Of a DNA stretch of 64,000 bases, positions 18,798 through 27,695 are shown piece by piece. The stretch is from Ignavibacteria bacterium (GTDB lineage Bacteria > Bacteroidota > Ignavibacteria > SZUA-365). A program made the translations under genes and the position numbers. How positions within the stretch are numbered: position 1 is the first letter of the stretch; each line of letters starts with the position of its first letter. The stretch is taken from NCBI GenBank assembly GCA_016720835.1, contig JADKJW010000004.1:252501-316500 (forward strand). Reading direction: 5' to 3'. A model generated the notes under the pieces. That model had not been told where the DNA came from. It made no database searches and saw only the letters and a list, made by a program, of their open reading frames with translations.

Positions 18798-19490
18798 ATG
18801 AAGCGGCGGTATTTTCTTCTCACTCTTTTCGCATTCATCGCGTGTCTTCCCGCGCTCGAGGCGCAGCAGAAGATCGCCTACGTCGACATCGCTGCCATCA
18901 TGAAACTGCTGCCCGACGCGCAGGAGGCCCAGCGGAAGCTGGACATCACCGTCGAATCGTGGCAGAAGGAACTCGAGGCGCTCGAGAAGGACTGGCAGCA
19001 GAAGTTCAACGACTACGACAAGCGCAAGCTGATCCTCACCGACCAGGGGCGCGCCAATGCCGAGCGCGAACTGCAGGAGCTCGATCGCAAGATCATGGAC
19101 TTCCGCGACAAGAAATTCGGGCAGAACGGCGAGCTCTTCACGAAGGAGGACGAACTGATGCGTCCCATCCAGAACATCGTCTTCGAGCAGGTCAAGCAGC
19201 TCGGCGTGGAACTCGGCTACGATTACGTGCTCGACAAGAGCGGCGGCGTGATGATCATCTACGCCAAGGAATCGCTGGACCTCACGAGCAAGGCCGTGGA
19301 GCGCATCACGAAGATCCTCCCCGCGCGGACGCTTTCCGGTCAGGGCGGACAGCAGGGCGGGCAGCAGGGGCAGCCGGGACAGATGCCTCCGGGCGGCAAC
19401 GTGCCGGGGCAGGTGCCGATGGATCCGAACCGGCCGCCGCAGCCCATGACGCCCGCCGACGGCGGCATGCCTCCGAAACTTCCGAAGTGA
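18798..19490 (+). CDS. OmpH/Skp-family periplasmic chaperone (second copy, with Gly/Gln/Pro tail)
   Basis: 230-residue paralogue of the preceding gene: signal peptide ending LEAQ, then QKIAYVDIAAIMKLLPDAQ and a coiled coil. It is longer because about 50 residues at the C-terminus form a low-complexity tail (GGQQGGQQGQPGQMPPGG onward) rich in Gly, Gln, Pro and Met. Both the tandem pair and this extension suggest the two copies do not have identical roles. Part of the bamA operon; lpxD follows after 22 bases. Confidence 0.88.
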   Translation: MKRRYFLLTLFAFIACLPALEAQQKIAYVDIAAIMKLLPDAQEAQRKLDITVESWQKELEALEKDWQQKFNDYDKRKLILTDQGRANAERELQELDRKIMDFRDKKFGQNGELFTKEDELMRPIQNIVFEQVKQLGVELGYDYVLDKSGGVMIIYAKESLDLTSKAVERITKILPARTLSGQGGQQGGQQGQPGQMPPGGNVPGQVPMDPNRPPQPMTPADGGMPPKLPK

Positions 19491-19512
19491 CGCGGGCAGT
19501 CCGGACGCGCGC

Positions 19513-20580
19513 GTGAAGACCACGTTGAAAGACCTCGCGGAGCTGCTCCGCGGCAGCTTTGAGGGCGATCCCGCGCTCGAGCTGACCGGCGTCGCGCCGA
19601 TCGAGCACGCCGCCGCGGGCGCGGTGACCTTCCTCGCGAACAAGAAGTACCAGCGGCACCTCACGGAAACCGCGGCGTCCGCCGTCATTCTCGACGCGTC
19701 CATGCCCTGTCCGCGGCCGGACGTCGGCGTCATCCGAGTACAGGACCCGTATCTCTCTTTTGCGCGCGCCCTGCGCTTCTTCCATCCCGCGCCCGCGCGG
19801 ACCGAGACCGTCGTGGACCCGTCGAGTTCCGTGCATGCGACCGCCGTGCTCGGCAGGGGCGTGACCGTGGGGCCGCTCGCCGTGCTGGAGGAGGGCGTGA
19901 CCGTGGGCGACGGAAGCACCGTGATGGCCGGGGCCGTGCTGACGGCCGGCTGCGCCATTGGCAGGGACTGCCTGGTGTATCCCAACGTGAGCATTCTCGC
20001 GAAGGCGCGCGTCGGCGACCGCGTGATCATCCATGCGGGCGCGACGATCGGGAGCGACGGCTTCGGCTTCGCGCCGGTGGAGCGGACCTGGGAGAAGATC
20101 CCGCAGGTCGGCAGCGTGCGCATCGGCGACGACGTGGAGATCGGGGCGAACTGCGCGATCGACCGCGGCGCGCTCGAGGACACCGTCATCGGCCGCGGCT
20201 CGAAGCTCGACAACCTCATCCAGATCGCGCACAACGTGCGGATCGGCGAGGACACCGTGATCGCGGCGCAGGCCGGGATTTCGGGGAGCACCATCGTTGG
20301 GACGCACGTCATCATCGCGGGGCAGGTGGGTCTGGTGGGGCACATCGAGATCGCGGACGACGTGACCGTCGGCGCGCAGTCCGGCGTGTCGAAGTCCATC
20401 CTCGAAACGGGCAAGGTGTTCCGCGGCTCGCCCGCGCACGAGATTCACGACGAACTCCGCGCGGAAGCCGCGATACGGCAGCTCCCCGATCTGCTCCGCA
20501 CCGTGCGCGCGCTCGAGGCGCAGCTGCTGCTGCTTCGCGAGGAGCTGGATGCCGGCAAGGCGCTGGCCGAACATTCCTGA
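19513..20580 (+). CDS. lpxD: UDP-3-O-acylglucosamine N-acyltransferase
   Basis: Third step of lipid A synthesis: transfers a 3-hydroxyacyl chain from ACP to the 2-amino group of UDP-3-O-acylglucosamine. 355 residues from a GTG start. The N-terminal uridine-binding domain (GDPALELTGVAPIEHAAAG) is followed by about ten left-handed beta-helix hexad repeats (residues about 100-310). The catalytic His lies in the IAHNVRIGEDTVIAAQ region, and a helical tail follows. It shows that the cell has lipopolysaccharide. Last gene of the operon, closed by a terminator. Confidence 0.95.
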   Translation: MKTTLKDLAELLRGSFEGDPALELTGVAPIEHAAAGAVTFLANKKYQRHLTETAASAVILDASMPCPRPDVGVIRVQDPYLSFARALRFFHPAPARTETVVDPSSSVHATAVLGRGVTVGPLAVLEEGVTVGDGSTVMAGAVLTAGCAIGRDCLVYPNVSILAKARVGDRVIIHAGATIGSDGFGFAPVERTWEKIPQVGSVRIGDDVEIGANCAIDRGALEDTVIGRGSKLDNLIQIAHNVRIGEDTVIAAQAGISGSTIVGTHVIIAGQVGLVGHIEIADDVTVGAQSGVSKSILETGKVFRGSPAHEIHDELRAEAAIRQLPDLLRTVRALEAQLLLLREELDAGKALAEHS

Positions 20581-20586
20581 CACACC

Positions 20587-20616
20587 GAAGCGGCGCGCGC
20601 GTCGCTTCCTTTTTTT
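20587..20616 (+). terminator. Terminator of the uppS-lpxD operon
   Basis: Stem GAAGCG (20587-20592) with CGCTTC (20603-20608), GC-rich loop able to pair further, followed by a run of seven T residues (20610-20616). It lies 6 bases after the lpxD stop. Confidence 0.85.
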
Positions 20617-20625
20617 CCGAAACCC

Positions 20626-21411
20626 ATGTCCATGGCCTCCATTCAAGACCGCATCGTCCTCGTCACCGGCGCCACCTCCGGCATCGGCAAATCCATCGCC
20701 CATGCGTTCGCGGAAGCGGGCGCCCGTCTCATTCTCGCCGCCCGGCGGGGGGCGCTTCTCGAAGAGATTGCGGCCGACCTCCGCGCGCGCCATCAGACGC
20801 GCGTCCTCGCCATCGAGCTGGATGTGCGCGAGCGCGACGCCGTGTTCGCGGCCGTCGAGACGCTGCCCGCCGAATGGAGCGCCATCGACATCCTCGTCAA
20901 CAACGCCGGCGTGCCTCGCGGTCTCGAGAAGCTGCACACGGGCAAGACCGAGGACTGGGACGAGATGATCGACACCAACGTCAAGGGCCTGCTCTACGTG
21001 ACGCGCGCAGTGCTTCCGGGCATGGTGGCGCGCAACGCCGGGCACGTGATCATGATCGGTTCCATCGCCGGCCAGGAAGCGTATCCGATGGGCGCGGTGT
21101 ACAACGCGTCCAAATTCGCCGTCGATGCGATCACGAAGTCGCTGCGCATGGATCTCGTGGACACCCCGCTGCGCGTCAGCACCGTGGATCCGGGCTTGGT
21201 CGAAACGAACTTCAGCATGGTGCGTTTCCGCGGCGACGCGGAGCGCGCGAAGAAGGTGTACGACGGGCTCGAGCCCTGCACGCCCGACGACGTGGCGGAG
21301 GCCGTGCTGTTCTGCGCCACGCGTCCGCCGCACGTGAGCGTCAACCAGATCGTGATGATGCCGACGGCGCAGGCGTCCGCGACCCTCGTGCACAGGACGC
21401 CGAAGGCCTGA
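20626..21411 (+). CDS. Short-chain dehydrogenase/reductase
   Basis: 261-residue classical SDR using NAD(P)H. Motifs: cofactor loop GATSGIGKSIA near residue 16, NNAGV, and the catalytic Ser in MIGSIAGQ with YNASKFAV (Tyr and Lys). The sequence is closest in feel to YdfG-type 3-hydroxy acid dehydrogenases (e.g. VDPGLVETNFS), but the substrate cannot be read from sequence. ATG 20626 and ATG 20632 are both possible. It follows the terminator, so it starts a new unit with tatC. Confidence 0.88.
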   Translation: MSMASIQDRIVLVTGATSGIGKSIAHAFAEAGARLILAARRGALLEEIAADLRARHQTRVLAIELDVRERDAVFAAVETLPAEWSAIDILVNNAGVPRGLEKLHTGKTEDWDEMIDTNVKGLLYVTRAVLPGMVARNAGHVIMIGSIAGQEAYPMGAVYNASKFAVDAITKSLRMDLVDTPLRVSTVDPGLVETNFSMVRFRGDAERAKKVYDGLEPCTPDDVAEAVLFCATRPPHVSVNQIVMMPTAQASATLVHRTPKA

Positions 21412-21496
21412 TGCGACGTCCCGCGCGCCGCGATCCGCGCCATCTCCCCCCGTCGAAGAACACCGCGCGCGACGCCGCGGGAGCGGGACTGCGCGC

Positions 21497-22300
21497 ATGA
21501 GCGACGACGAAACCCGCGCGGACGAGACGCGCGAGGACGACGACGCGCCGACGGGCGGCAAGGAGATGGGTTTCCTCGATCACCTCGAGGAGTTGCGCTG
21601 GCGTCTGATCTACGCGATGCTCGGCATCGTCGTCGGCTCCGTGGTGATCTGGGTGTTCCGGGATTTCGTGATGGACGGCTTCCTGCTGAAGCCGGCGCGG
21701 GACAATCACCTCGTGCTGCAGAATCTCCGGCCCTTCGGGCAGATCTTCCTGTACATGCAGGTGGCCCTTTTCGGCGGCGTGCTGCTCAGCATCCCCAACC
21801 TGCTGCTGCAGGTCTGGCTCTTCGTCGCGCCCGGCCTGTACCCGCACGAGCGCAAGTACATCCGCTGGATCGTCGTGTACTCGTCGTTCTGCTTCATCGC
21901 GGGCGTGGCCTTCGCGTACTTCGTGATCATCCCGAACGCCTTCGATTTCCTCGCGACCTTCGGCACCACGCAGATCGAGAACAACATCGCCGTCGACGAG
22001 TATTTCAACTTCCTGCTGAACACGATGCTCGGCGCGGGCCTCGTGTTCGAGCTGCCCATGGTGTCGTTCTTCCTCTCGCGCATCGGCATGCTCACGCCGC
22101 GTTTCATGCGGAAATACTGGCGGCACGCGGTCGTGATCATCCTCATCGTCGCCTCCTTCATCACGCCGACGGGAGATCCGTACAACCTCCTGATTCTCGC
22201 CATCCCGATGCTCGGCCTGTATGAAATCAGCATCTGGCTCGCGAAGATCGGATATAGCAAACATCGCAAAAGTGCGGCGGAACGCGCCGCGGGGACCTGA
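21497..22300 (+). CDS. tatC: Sec-independent protein translocase TatC
   Basis: Receptor subunit of the twin-arginine translocase, which exports folded proteins across the inner membrane. 267 residues with an acidic N-terminal extension, then the conserved MGFLDHLEELRWRL, six predicted membrane helices and the FMRKYWRHAVVIIL motif. No tatA/tatB is adjacent. It ends immediately before the polyprenyl synthase GTG, so the two are co-transcribed. Confidence 0.95.
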   Translation: MSDDETRADETREDDDAPTGGKEMGFLDHLEELRWRLIYAMLGIVVGSVVIWVFRDFVMDGFLLKPARDNHLVLQNLRPFGQIFLYMQVALFGGVLLSIPNLLLQVWLFVAPGLYPHERKYIRWIVVYSSFCFIAGVAFAYFVIIPNAFDFLATFGTTQIENNIAVDEYFNFLLNTMLGAGLVFELPMVSFFLSRIGMLTPRFMRKYWRHAVVIILIVASFITPTGDPYNLLILAIPMLGLYEISIWLAKIGYSKHRKSAAERAAGT

Positions 22301-23273
22301 GTGGACGTCAAGACCATCATCGCTCCAGTGAAACCGGAGCTCGCCGAATTCGAGAAGCACTTCCACCGCGCGCTGAAGTCGAACGTGGGGCTCGTCGACA
22401 CCGTGGTCCGCTATGTGATCAAGAGCAAGGGCAAGCGCGTGCGTCCGGCCCTCGTGCTCCTCTCCGCGGCGGCCTGCGGCGGCATCAACGAGAGCACGCA
22501 CCGCGGCGCCTCGCTCGTCGAACTCCTCCACACGGCCACGCTCATCCACGACGACGTGGTGGACGAGGCCGCCACCCGCCGCAGTCTTTCCTCCATCAAC
22601 GCCATCTGGAAGAACAAGGTGGCGGTGCTCATGGGCGACTACATCCTCGCGCGCGGCCTGCTCGTCTGTCTCGACGGACGCGACTTCGATTTCCTGCGCG
22701 TCACGTCCGAAGCCGTCCGGCGCATGAGCGAGGGCGAGCTGCTGCAGATCCAGAAGTCGCGGCAGATGAACACCGACGAGGAGACCTACTTCCGCATCAT
22801 TTCCGACAAGACCGCCTCGCTGCTCGCCACCTGCTGCGAGATCGGCGCGCTGAGCGCGTCGCAGGATCCCGCGCTCGCGACGAACATGCGCGACTACGGC
22901 GAGCACATCGGCATCGCGTTCCAGATCCGCGACGATCTGCTCGACTTCCTCGGCAAGGAATCCACCATCGGAAAGCCCGTGGGCGGCGATCTGAAGGAGA
23001 AGAAATTCACCCTGCCGCTGATCTACGCCTTCACGCAGGCGCCGGTGAAGACGCGCCGCGGCATCCTGCGGCTGGTGAAGAACGGCATCAAGCGCGGGGA
23101 AATCCAGCAGGTCGTGAGTTTCGTCCGCGACTACGGCGGCATCGCCTACGCGGAGGGCAGGGCCCACGAGTACCGGCGACCGCGCGATGGACAACCTCGC
23201 CGTGCTGCCCGCGTCGAAATACAAGACCGCGCTCGAACAGTTCACGAACTTCGTTGTCGAACGCGCGAAGTGA
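22301..23273 (+). CDS. Trans-polyprenyl diphosphate synthase (frameshifted near the C-terminus)
   Basis: Chain-elongating isoprenyl diphosphate synthase (octaprenyl/solanesyl type by length), supplying quinone side chains. It has KGKRVRPALVLLS, the first Asp motif LIHDDVVDEA, GDYILARG, and the second Asp motif FQIRDDLLDF with GGDLKEKKFTLPLI. After EGRAHEY (about 23170) the frame is broken. Another frame reads on from MDNLAVLPASKYKTALEQF to a stop at 23271-23273, the normal end of this family. Two missing bases between 23170 and 23186 would restore it. Uninterrupted reading in the first frame ends at 23284 with an unrelated tail. Confidence 0.85.
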
Positions 23274-23316
23274 GCGATCCGTGACGCGCGACACCTCACC
23301 GCATTCCTTCCAGGCG

Positions 23317-23360
23317 CGGATTCCGGCATTCCGGTTTCCGAGTTCTGGATTCTGAATTCC
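23317..23360. repeat. Heptanucleotide tandem repeat (CGGATTC type)
   Basis: Degenerate units ending in TTC with a mostly 7-base period: CGGATTC, CGGCATTC (8 bases), CGGTTTC, CGAGTTC, TGGATTC, TGAATTC. It fills the gap before the S9 peptidase gene. Confidence 0.6.
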
Positions 23361-23381
23361 TTTTTTCCGGAGATTCCGCAG

Positions 23382-25517
23382 ATGAGAACGATCCGCTTCG
23401 CGCTCGGCGCCCTGTTCCTGACCGTGATGGCCGCTTCAACGTTTGCGCAGACAGAGACCACGTACGAAGAGGCGCCGGAAGCGCCGCGGCGCGCGATGAC
23501 CTTCGAGGACCTGTACGCCATGGGCCGCGTGAGCGATCCGCAGCCCTCTCCCGACGGGCAGCAGGTGCTGTATGTGGTCACGCAGTACAGTCTCGAGAAC
23601 AACACCTCCAACAGCGACATCTACGCCGTGTCGTTGAAGGACAACGCGGTGCGCCGCCTGACAGACGCCCCCCGCGGCGACAACACCCCGCGCTGGTCGC
23701 CCGACGGGAAGAGCATCGCGTTCATCTCGAGCCGCGAGGGCGGGCCGCAGATCTGGACGATGAAGCCCGACGGCGGCAATCAGCGCAAGCTCACGAGCAT
23801 CTCCACCGGGGCGGGCGGCGTGGCGTGGTCGCCCGACGGCGCGCATCTGCTCTTCGTCTCCAGCGTGTATCCCGACTGCGCGGATGACGACTGCAACAAG
23901 CGGCGCGACGACGCGAAGGAGAAGGATCCCTGCAAGGCGATGGTGATAGACCGCCTGCCCTACCGCGTCTGGAACGAGTGGAAGGACGGCAAGGTCAGCC
24001 ACGTCTTCGTGATGCCCGCGAACGGCGGTACGCCGAAGGACGTGACGCCCGGCGAGTTCGACACGCCGCCCATCGATCTCGGCGGCCATCAGGATTACGC
24101 GGTGTCGCCCGACGGCGCGGAGATCGCGTACGTGAAGAACACCGAGAAGCTCGTCGTGGCGAGCACCAACAACGACATCTGGATCGCGAAGCTCGACGGC
24201 AGCGGCGCGCGCTGCATCAGCGCCGCCAACAAGGCTTGCGACAATCAGCCCGTCTATTCGCCCGACGGGAAATACATCGCCTGGCGCGCGATGACGCGTC
24301 CGGGCTACGAGGCCGACAAGTACGACCTCATCGTCTACGATCGCAGGACGCAGAAGACGATGAAGATGACCGATGGCATGGACCGCTCCGTCGACGAAGT
24401 GCTGTGGTCGCCCGACAGCAGGCGCATCCTCTTCACCGCGCAGGACGGCCCGTACATTTCGCTCTTCGAGGTGCCTGTCGCGGGCGGCGACATCCTCCGC
24501 GTGCTGAAGGGCATCATCACGATGAAGTACAAGGAAGGCGACAAGATCATCCCGATCGAACTCGGCACGCTGCGCAGCAGCTTCCGCCTGCTCTCCGACG
24601 GTCACACGCTCGTGTACCTCGGGCAGCGCATGAACTACCCCGCCGAGGTGATGTCCTCCTACTACGAGGACGGGCAGGTGAAGGACATGCGCCAGCACAC
24701 CTTCACGAACAAGAAGCTGCTCGACACGCTCGATCTCCGCGAGCCCGAGTCCTTCACCTTCAAGAGCGCCGACGGGACGCCCATCCAGGCGTGGATTCTG
24801 CTCCCGCCGGGCTTCGACAAGACGAAGAAGTACCCCGCGATCTTTCTCGTGCACGGCGGACCGCAGGGCGTGTGGGGCGACGAGTTCCACTACCGCTGGA
24901 ACATGGAACTGTTTGCCGCGCCGGGCTTCGTGGTGGTGGCCATCAATCCGCGCGGCAGCACGGGCTTTGGGCAGGCCTTTACCGACGGCGTCAACGGCGA
25001 CTGGGGCGGCAAGCCGTACAAGGACATCATGGCCGGCGTGGACCACGCGCTCAAGACCTACCCGTTCATCGACAAGGAGCGCATCGGCGCCGCGGGCGCA
25101 TCGTACGGCGGGTACATGATGAACTGGATACTCGGCAACACGAACCGCTTCAAGGCCATCTTCACGCACTCCGGCGTGTACGACCTCCGCAGCAAGTACG
25201 GCGGCACCGAGGAACTCTGGTTTCCCGAGTGGGAGTTTCAGGGCACGCCGTGGAGCAATCCCGCGATGTACGAGAAGTGGTCGCCCAGCCGCCTCGCGAA
25301 GAACTTCAAGACGCCGACGCTCGTCTCGCACGGCCAGCTCGATTTCCGCGTCGTGGTGGAGCAGAGCATGCAGCTCTTCACCGCGCTGCAGCGGCAGGGC
25401 GTGGAGAGCAAGTTCCTGTACTTCCCCGACGAAGGCCACACCATCCTCAAGCCGCGCAATTCGCAGCTCTGGTACCGCGAGTTCCATGCGTGGTTCAAGA
25501 AACACCTGATGAAATGA
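23382..25517 (+). CDS. S9-family (prolyl oligopeptidase-like) peptidase
   Basis: 711-residue secreted or periplasmic serine peptidase. Signal peptide to about residue 23 (MAASTFAQ). Residues about 50-440 form a propeller with repeated WSPDGK(S/Y)IAF motifs that gates the active site. The C-terminal alpha/beta-hydrolase has the oxyanion region FLVHGGPQG, catalytic Ser in GAAGASYGGYM, Asp in SHGQLDFRV and His in PDEGHTI. Dipeptidyl-peptidase or acylaminoacyl-peptidase activity is likely in peptide scavenging. A GGAG site precedes the ATG. Confidence 0.93.
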   Translation: MRTIRFALGALFLTVMAASTFAQTETTYEEAPEAPRRAMTFEDLYAMGRVSDPQPSPDGQQVLYVVTQYSLENNTSNSDIYAVSLKDNAVRRLTDAPRGDNTPRWSPDGKSIAFISSREGGPQIWTMKPDGGNQRKLTSISTGAGGVAWSPDGAHLLFVSSVYPDCADDDCNKRRDDAKEKDPCKAMVIDRLPYRVWNEWKDGKVSHVFVMPANGGTPKDVTPGEFDTPPIDLGGHQDYAVSPDGAEIAYVKNTEKLVVASTNNDIWIAKLDGSGARCISAANKACDNQPVYSPDGKYIAWRAMTRPGYEADKYDLIVYDRRTQKTMKMTDGMDRSVDEVLWSPDSRRILFTAQDGPYISLFEVPVAGGDILRVLKGIITMKYKEGDKIIPIELGTLRSSFRLLSDGHTLVYLGQRMNYPAEVMSSYYEDGQVKDMRQHTFTNKKLLDTLDLREPESFTFKSADGTPIQAWILLPPGFDKTKKYPAIFLVHGGPQGVWGDEFHYRWNMELFAAPGFVVVAINPRGSTGFGQAFTDGVNGDWGGKPYKDIMAGVDHALKTYPFIDKERIGAAGASYGGYMMNWILGNTNRFKAIFTHSGVYDLRSKYGGTEELWFPEWEFQGTPWSNPAMYEKWSPSRLAKNFKTPTLVSHGQLDFRVVVEQSMQLFTALQRQGVESKFLYFPDEGHTILKPRNSQLWYREFHAWFKKHLMK

Positions 25518-25530
25518 TGATGCACGCCGT

Positions 25531-27501
25531 ATGATCGCGCTCGTCAACGTTTCCAAACAATACGGCGGCGACTACCTGTTCCGCGACATCTCGATACGCT
25601 TCGGCGACCGGGAGCGGGTCGCCATCGTCGGATCGAACGGCGCGGGCAAATCCACGCTGATGAAAATCGTGGTCGGGCTGGTGGAGCCGGACGCGGGCGA
25701 GATCGCGAAATCGCGCCACAACACCGTCGGCTACCTGCCGCAGGACGGCGTGCACCACGCGGGCCGCACGCTGTTCGAGGAGGCCTCCACGGCCTTCGAC
25801 GACATCATGGCCCTGCACGACCGCGTCGACGAGATCAGCCGCGAGATCAACCTGCTGTCCGACGACGGGCACACCGATTCGCCCGAGCTGCACGCGCTGG
25901 TGGACGAACTCGGCGAGATGCAGCATCAGCTCGAGCACCGCGAGGGCTACAACATCCAGACGAAGGTCACGCAGGTGCTTTCGGGCCTCGGCTTCCGCGA
26001 GAAGGACATCCACCGCATGACGGACGAGTTCTCGGGCGGCTGGCAGATGCGCATCGCGCTCGTGAAGCTGCTGCTGCAGGAGCCCACCATCCTGCTGCTC
26101 GATGAGCCGACCAACCACCTGGATCTCGAGGCGCTCGAATGGCTCGAGAACTACCTGCGCACATACGAGGGCTCCATCGTCATGGTGTCGCACGACCGCC
26201 GCTTCCTCGACAACATCGTGACGCGCACGCTCGAAATTTCCCTCGGTCGCCTCAGCGAGTACAGCGGAAACTACTCGTACTATGTGGAGGAGAAGGTGAA
26301 GCGCGTGGAGCTGCTGCAGGCGCAGTACGAGAATCAGCAGCAGATGATCAAGCAGACCGAGCAGTTCGTCGAGCGCTTCCGTTACAAGGCCACGAAGGCG
26401 CGGCAGGTGCAGAGCCGCCTGAAGATGCTCGAGAAGATCGAGCGCGTGGAGATCGAGGACGAGGAGAAGGGCATCTCCTTCGATTTCCCCGTCCCGCCCT
26501 CACCCGGCAAGGTGCTGATGGAACTGAAGCACCTCGCGAAATCCTACGGCGCGCTGGAGGTGTTCGACAATCTCAATTTCACCGTCGAGCGCGGCGACCG
26601 CATCGCCTTCCTCGGCGTCAACGGTGTGGGGAAGTCCACTCTCGCGCGCATCATCGCGGGCATCGAACCCTACCAGCATGGCACGCGCGCGCCCGGCCAC
26701 AACGTGATCATCGGCTACTACGCGCAGAACCAGGCCGAGGAACTGGACCCGAAGAAGAACGTGCTCGAGACCGTGGACGACATCGCGACCGGCGAGGTGC
26801 GCAAGCGCCTGCGCACGCTGCTCGGCTGCTTCCTCTTCTCGGGCGACGACGTGTTCAAGCAGGTGTCCGTGCTCTCGGGAGGCGAGAAGAGCCGACTCGC
26901 GCTGGCGAAGATGCTCCTGACGCCCGCGAACCTGCTCGTGCTCGACGAACCCACCAACCACCTCGACATGCGCTCGAAGGCCGTGCTGCAGGACGCCCTC
27001 TCGCGCTTCGAGGGGTCCTTCATCATCGTCTCGCACGACCGCGACTTCCTCGACCCGCTCATCAACAAGTGCGTGGACTTCCCCGGCGGCGTGCTGCGCG
27101 CCACCACGGGCTCGGTAACCGACTACCTGCGCCGCCGTCACAGCGAGATGGAGCAGACGCAGACTGCGCAACGCGACACCGCGGGGCAGGCCGTCGAGAA
27201 GAAGTCCGCCCTGCACCTCGAGAAGGAGCGCAAGCGCGAGGAGGCCGCCCTGCGCCAGGAGCGCTACAAGAAGTCCAAGCCCGTGCGCAATGCCATCGCC
27301 GGTGTGGAGAAGAAGATCGCCGCCGCCGAAAAGAAGAAGGCCGACCTCGAAGCCGCCCTCGGCACGGAGGACACCTACCACGACGCCGAGCACGCCAAGG
27401 CCGTCAGCGCCGCGTACAAGACCATCACCAGCGACCTCGCCTACCTGTACGACCAATGGGCGAAATTGCAGGAGGAGATGGAGGGGATAGAAATGGGATG
27501 A
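25531..27501 (+). CDS. ABC-F family ATPase
   Basis: Soluble duplicated ABC ATPase of the ABC-F class, which acts on ribosomes rather than as a transporter. First cassette: GSNGAGKST, FSGGWQMR, LLLDEPTNHLD. The interdomain linker carries the charged FVERFRYKATKARQVQSR arm. Second cassette: GVNGVGKST, LSGGEKSRLALAK, LVLDEPTNHLD. The C-terminal 120 residues form a lysine/glutamate-rich coiled coil. 656 residues; closest by layout to the Uup/YheS group, but the exact subfamily is uncertain. It is the last chromosomal-type gene before the defence island. Confidence 0.93.
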   Translation: MIALVNVSKQYGGDYLFRDISIRFGDRERVAIVGSNGAGKSTLMKIVVGLVEPDAGEIAKSRHNTVGYLPQDGVHHAGRTLFEEASTAFDDIMALHDRVDEISREINLLSDDGHTDSPELHALVDELGEMQHQLEHREGYNIQTKVTQVLSGLGFREKDIHRMTDEFSGGWQMRIALVKLLLQEPTILLLDEPTNHLDLEALEWLENYLRTYEGSIVMVSHDRRFLDNIVTRTLEISLGRLSEYSGNYSYYVEEKVKRVELLQAQYENQQQMIKQTEQFVERFRYKATKARQVQSRLKMLEKIERVEIEDEEKGISFDFPVPPSPGKVLMELKHLAKSYGALEVFDNLNFTVERGDRIAFLGVNGVGKSTLARIIAGIEPYQHGTRAPGHNVIIGYYAQNQAEELDPKKNVLETVDDIATGEVRKRLRTLLGCFLFSGDDVFKQVSVLSGGEKSRLALAKMLLTPANLLVLDEPTNHLDMRSKAVLQDALSRFEGSFIIVSHDRDFLDPLINKCVDFPGGVLRATTGSVTDYLRRRHSEMEQTQTAQRDTAGQAVEKKSALHLEKERKREEAALRQERYKKSKPVRNAIAGVEKKIAAAEKKKADLEAALGTEDTYHDAEHAKAVSAAYKTITSDLAYLYDQWAKLQEEMEGIEMG

Positions 27502-27695
27502 CACATGTTCTTCATCTTGCCGTTGATTGCGCCAGCGAGTATTTTCAGCGGTACTTCATCATTGTGGGATTGTTCGAATAATCTGTCCACTCGTTCATCG
27601 CGTTTTCAACATTGAATATGTCTTTCGGGATACATCATCGAACGGGTTCTCCTGATGATGGTGTCCACGATACAAGCAGTAGCGCGAGATTGCTC

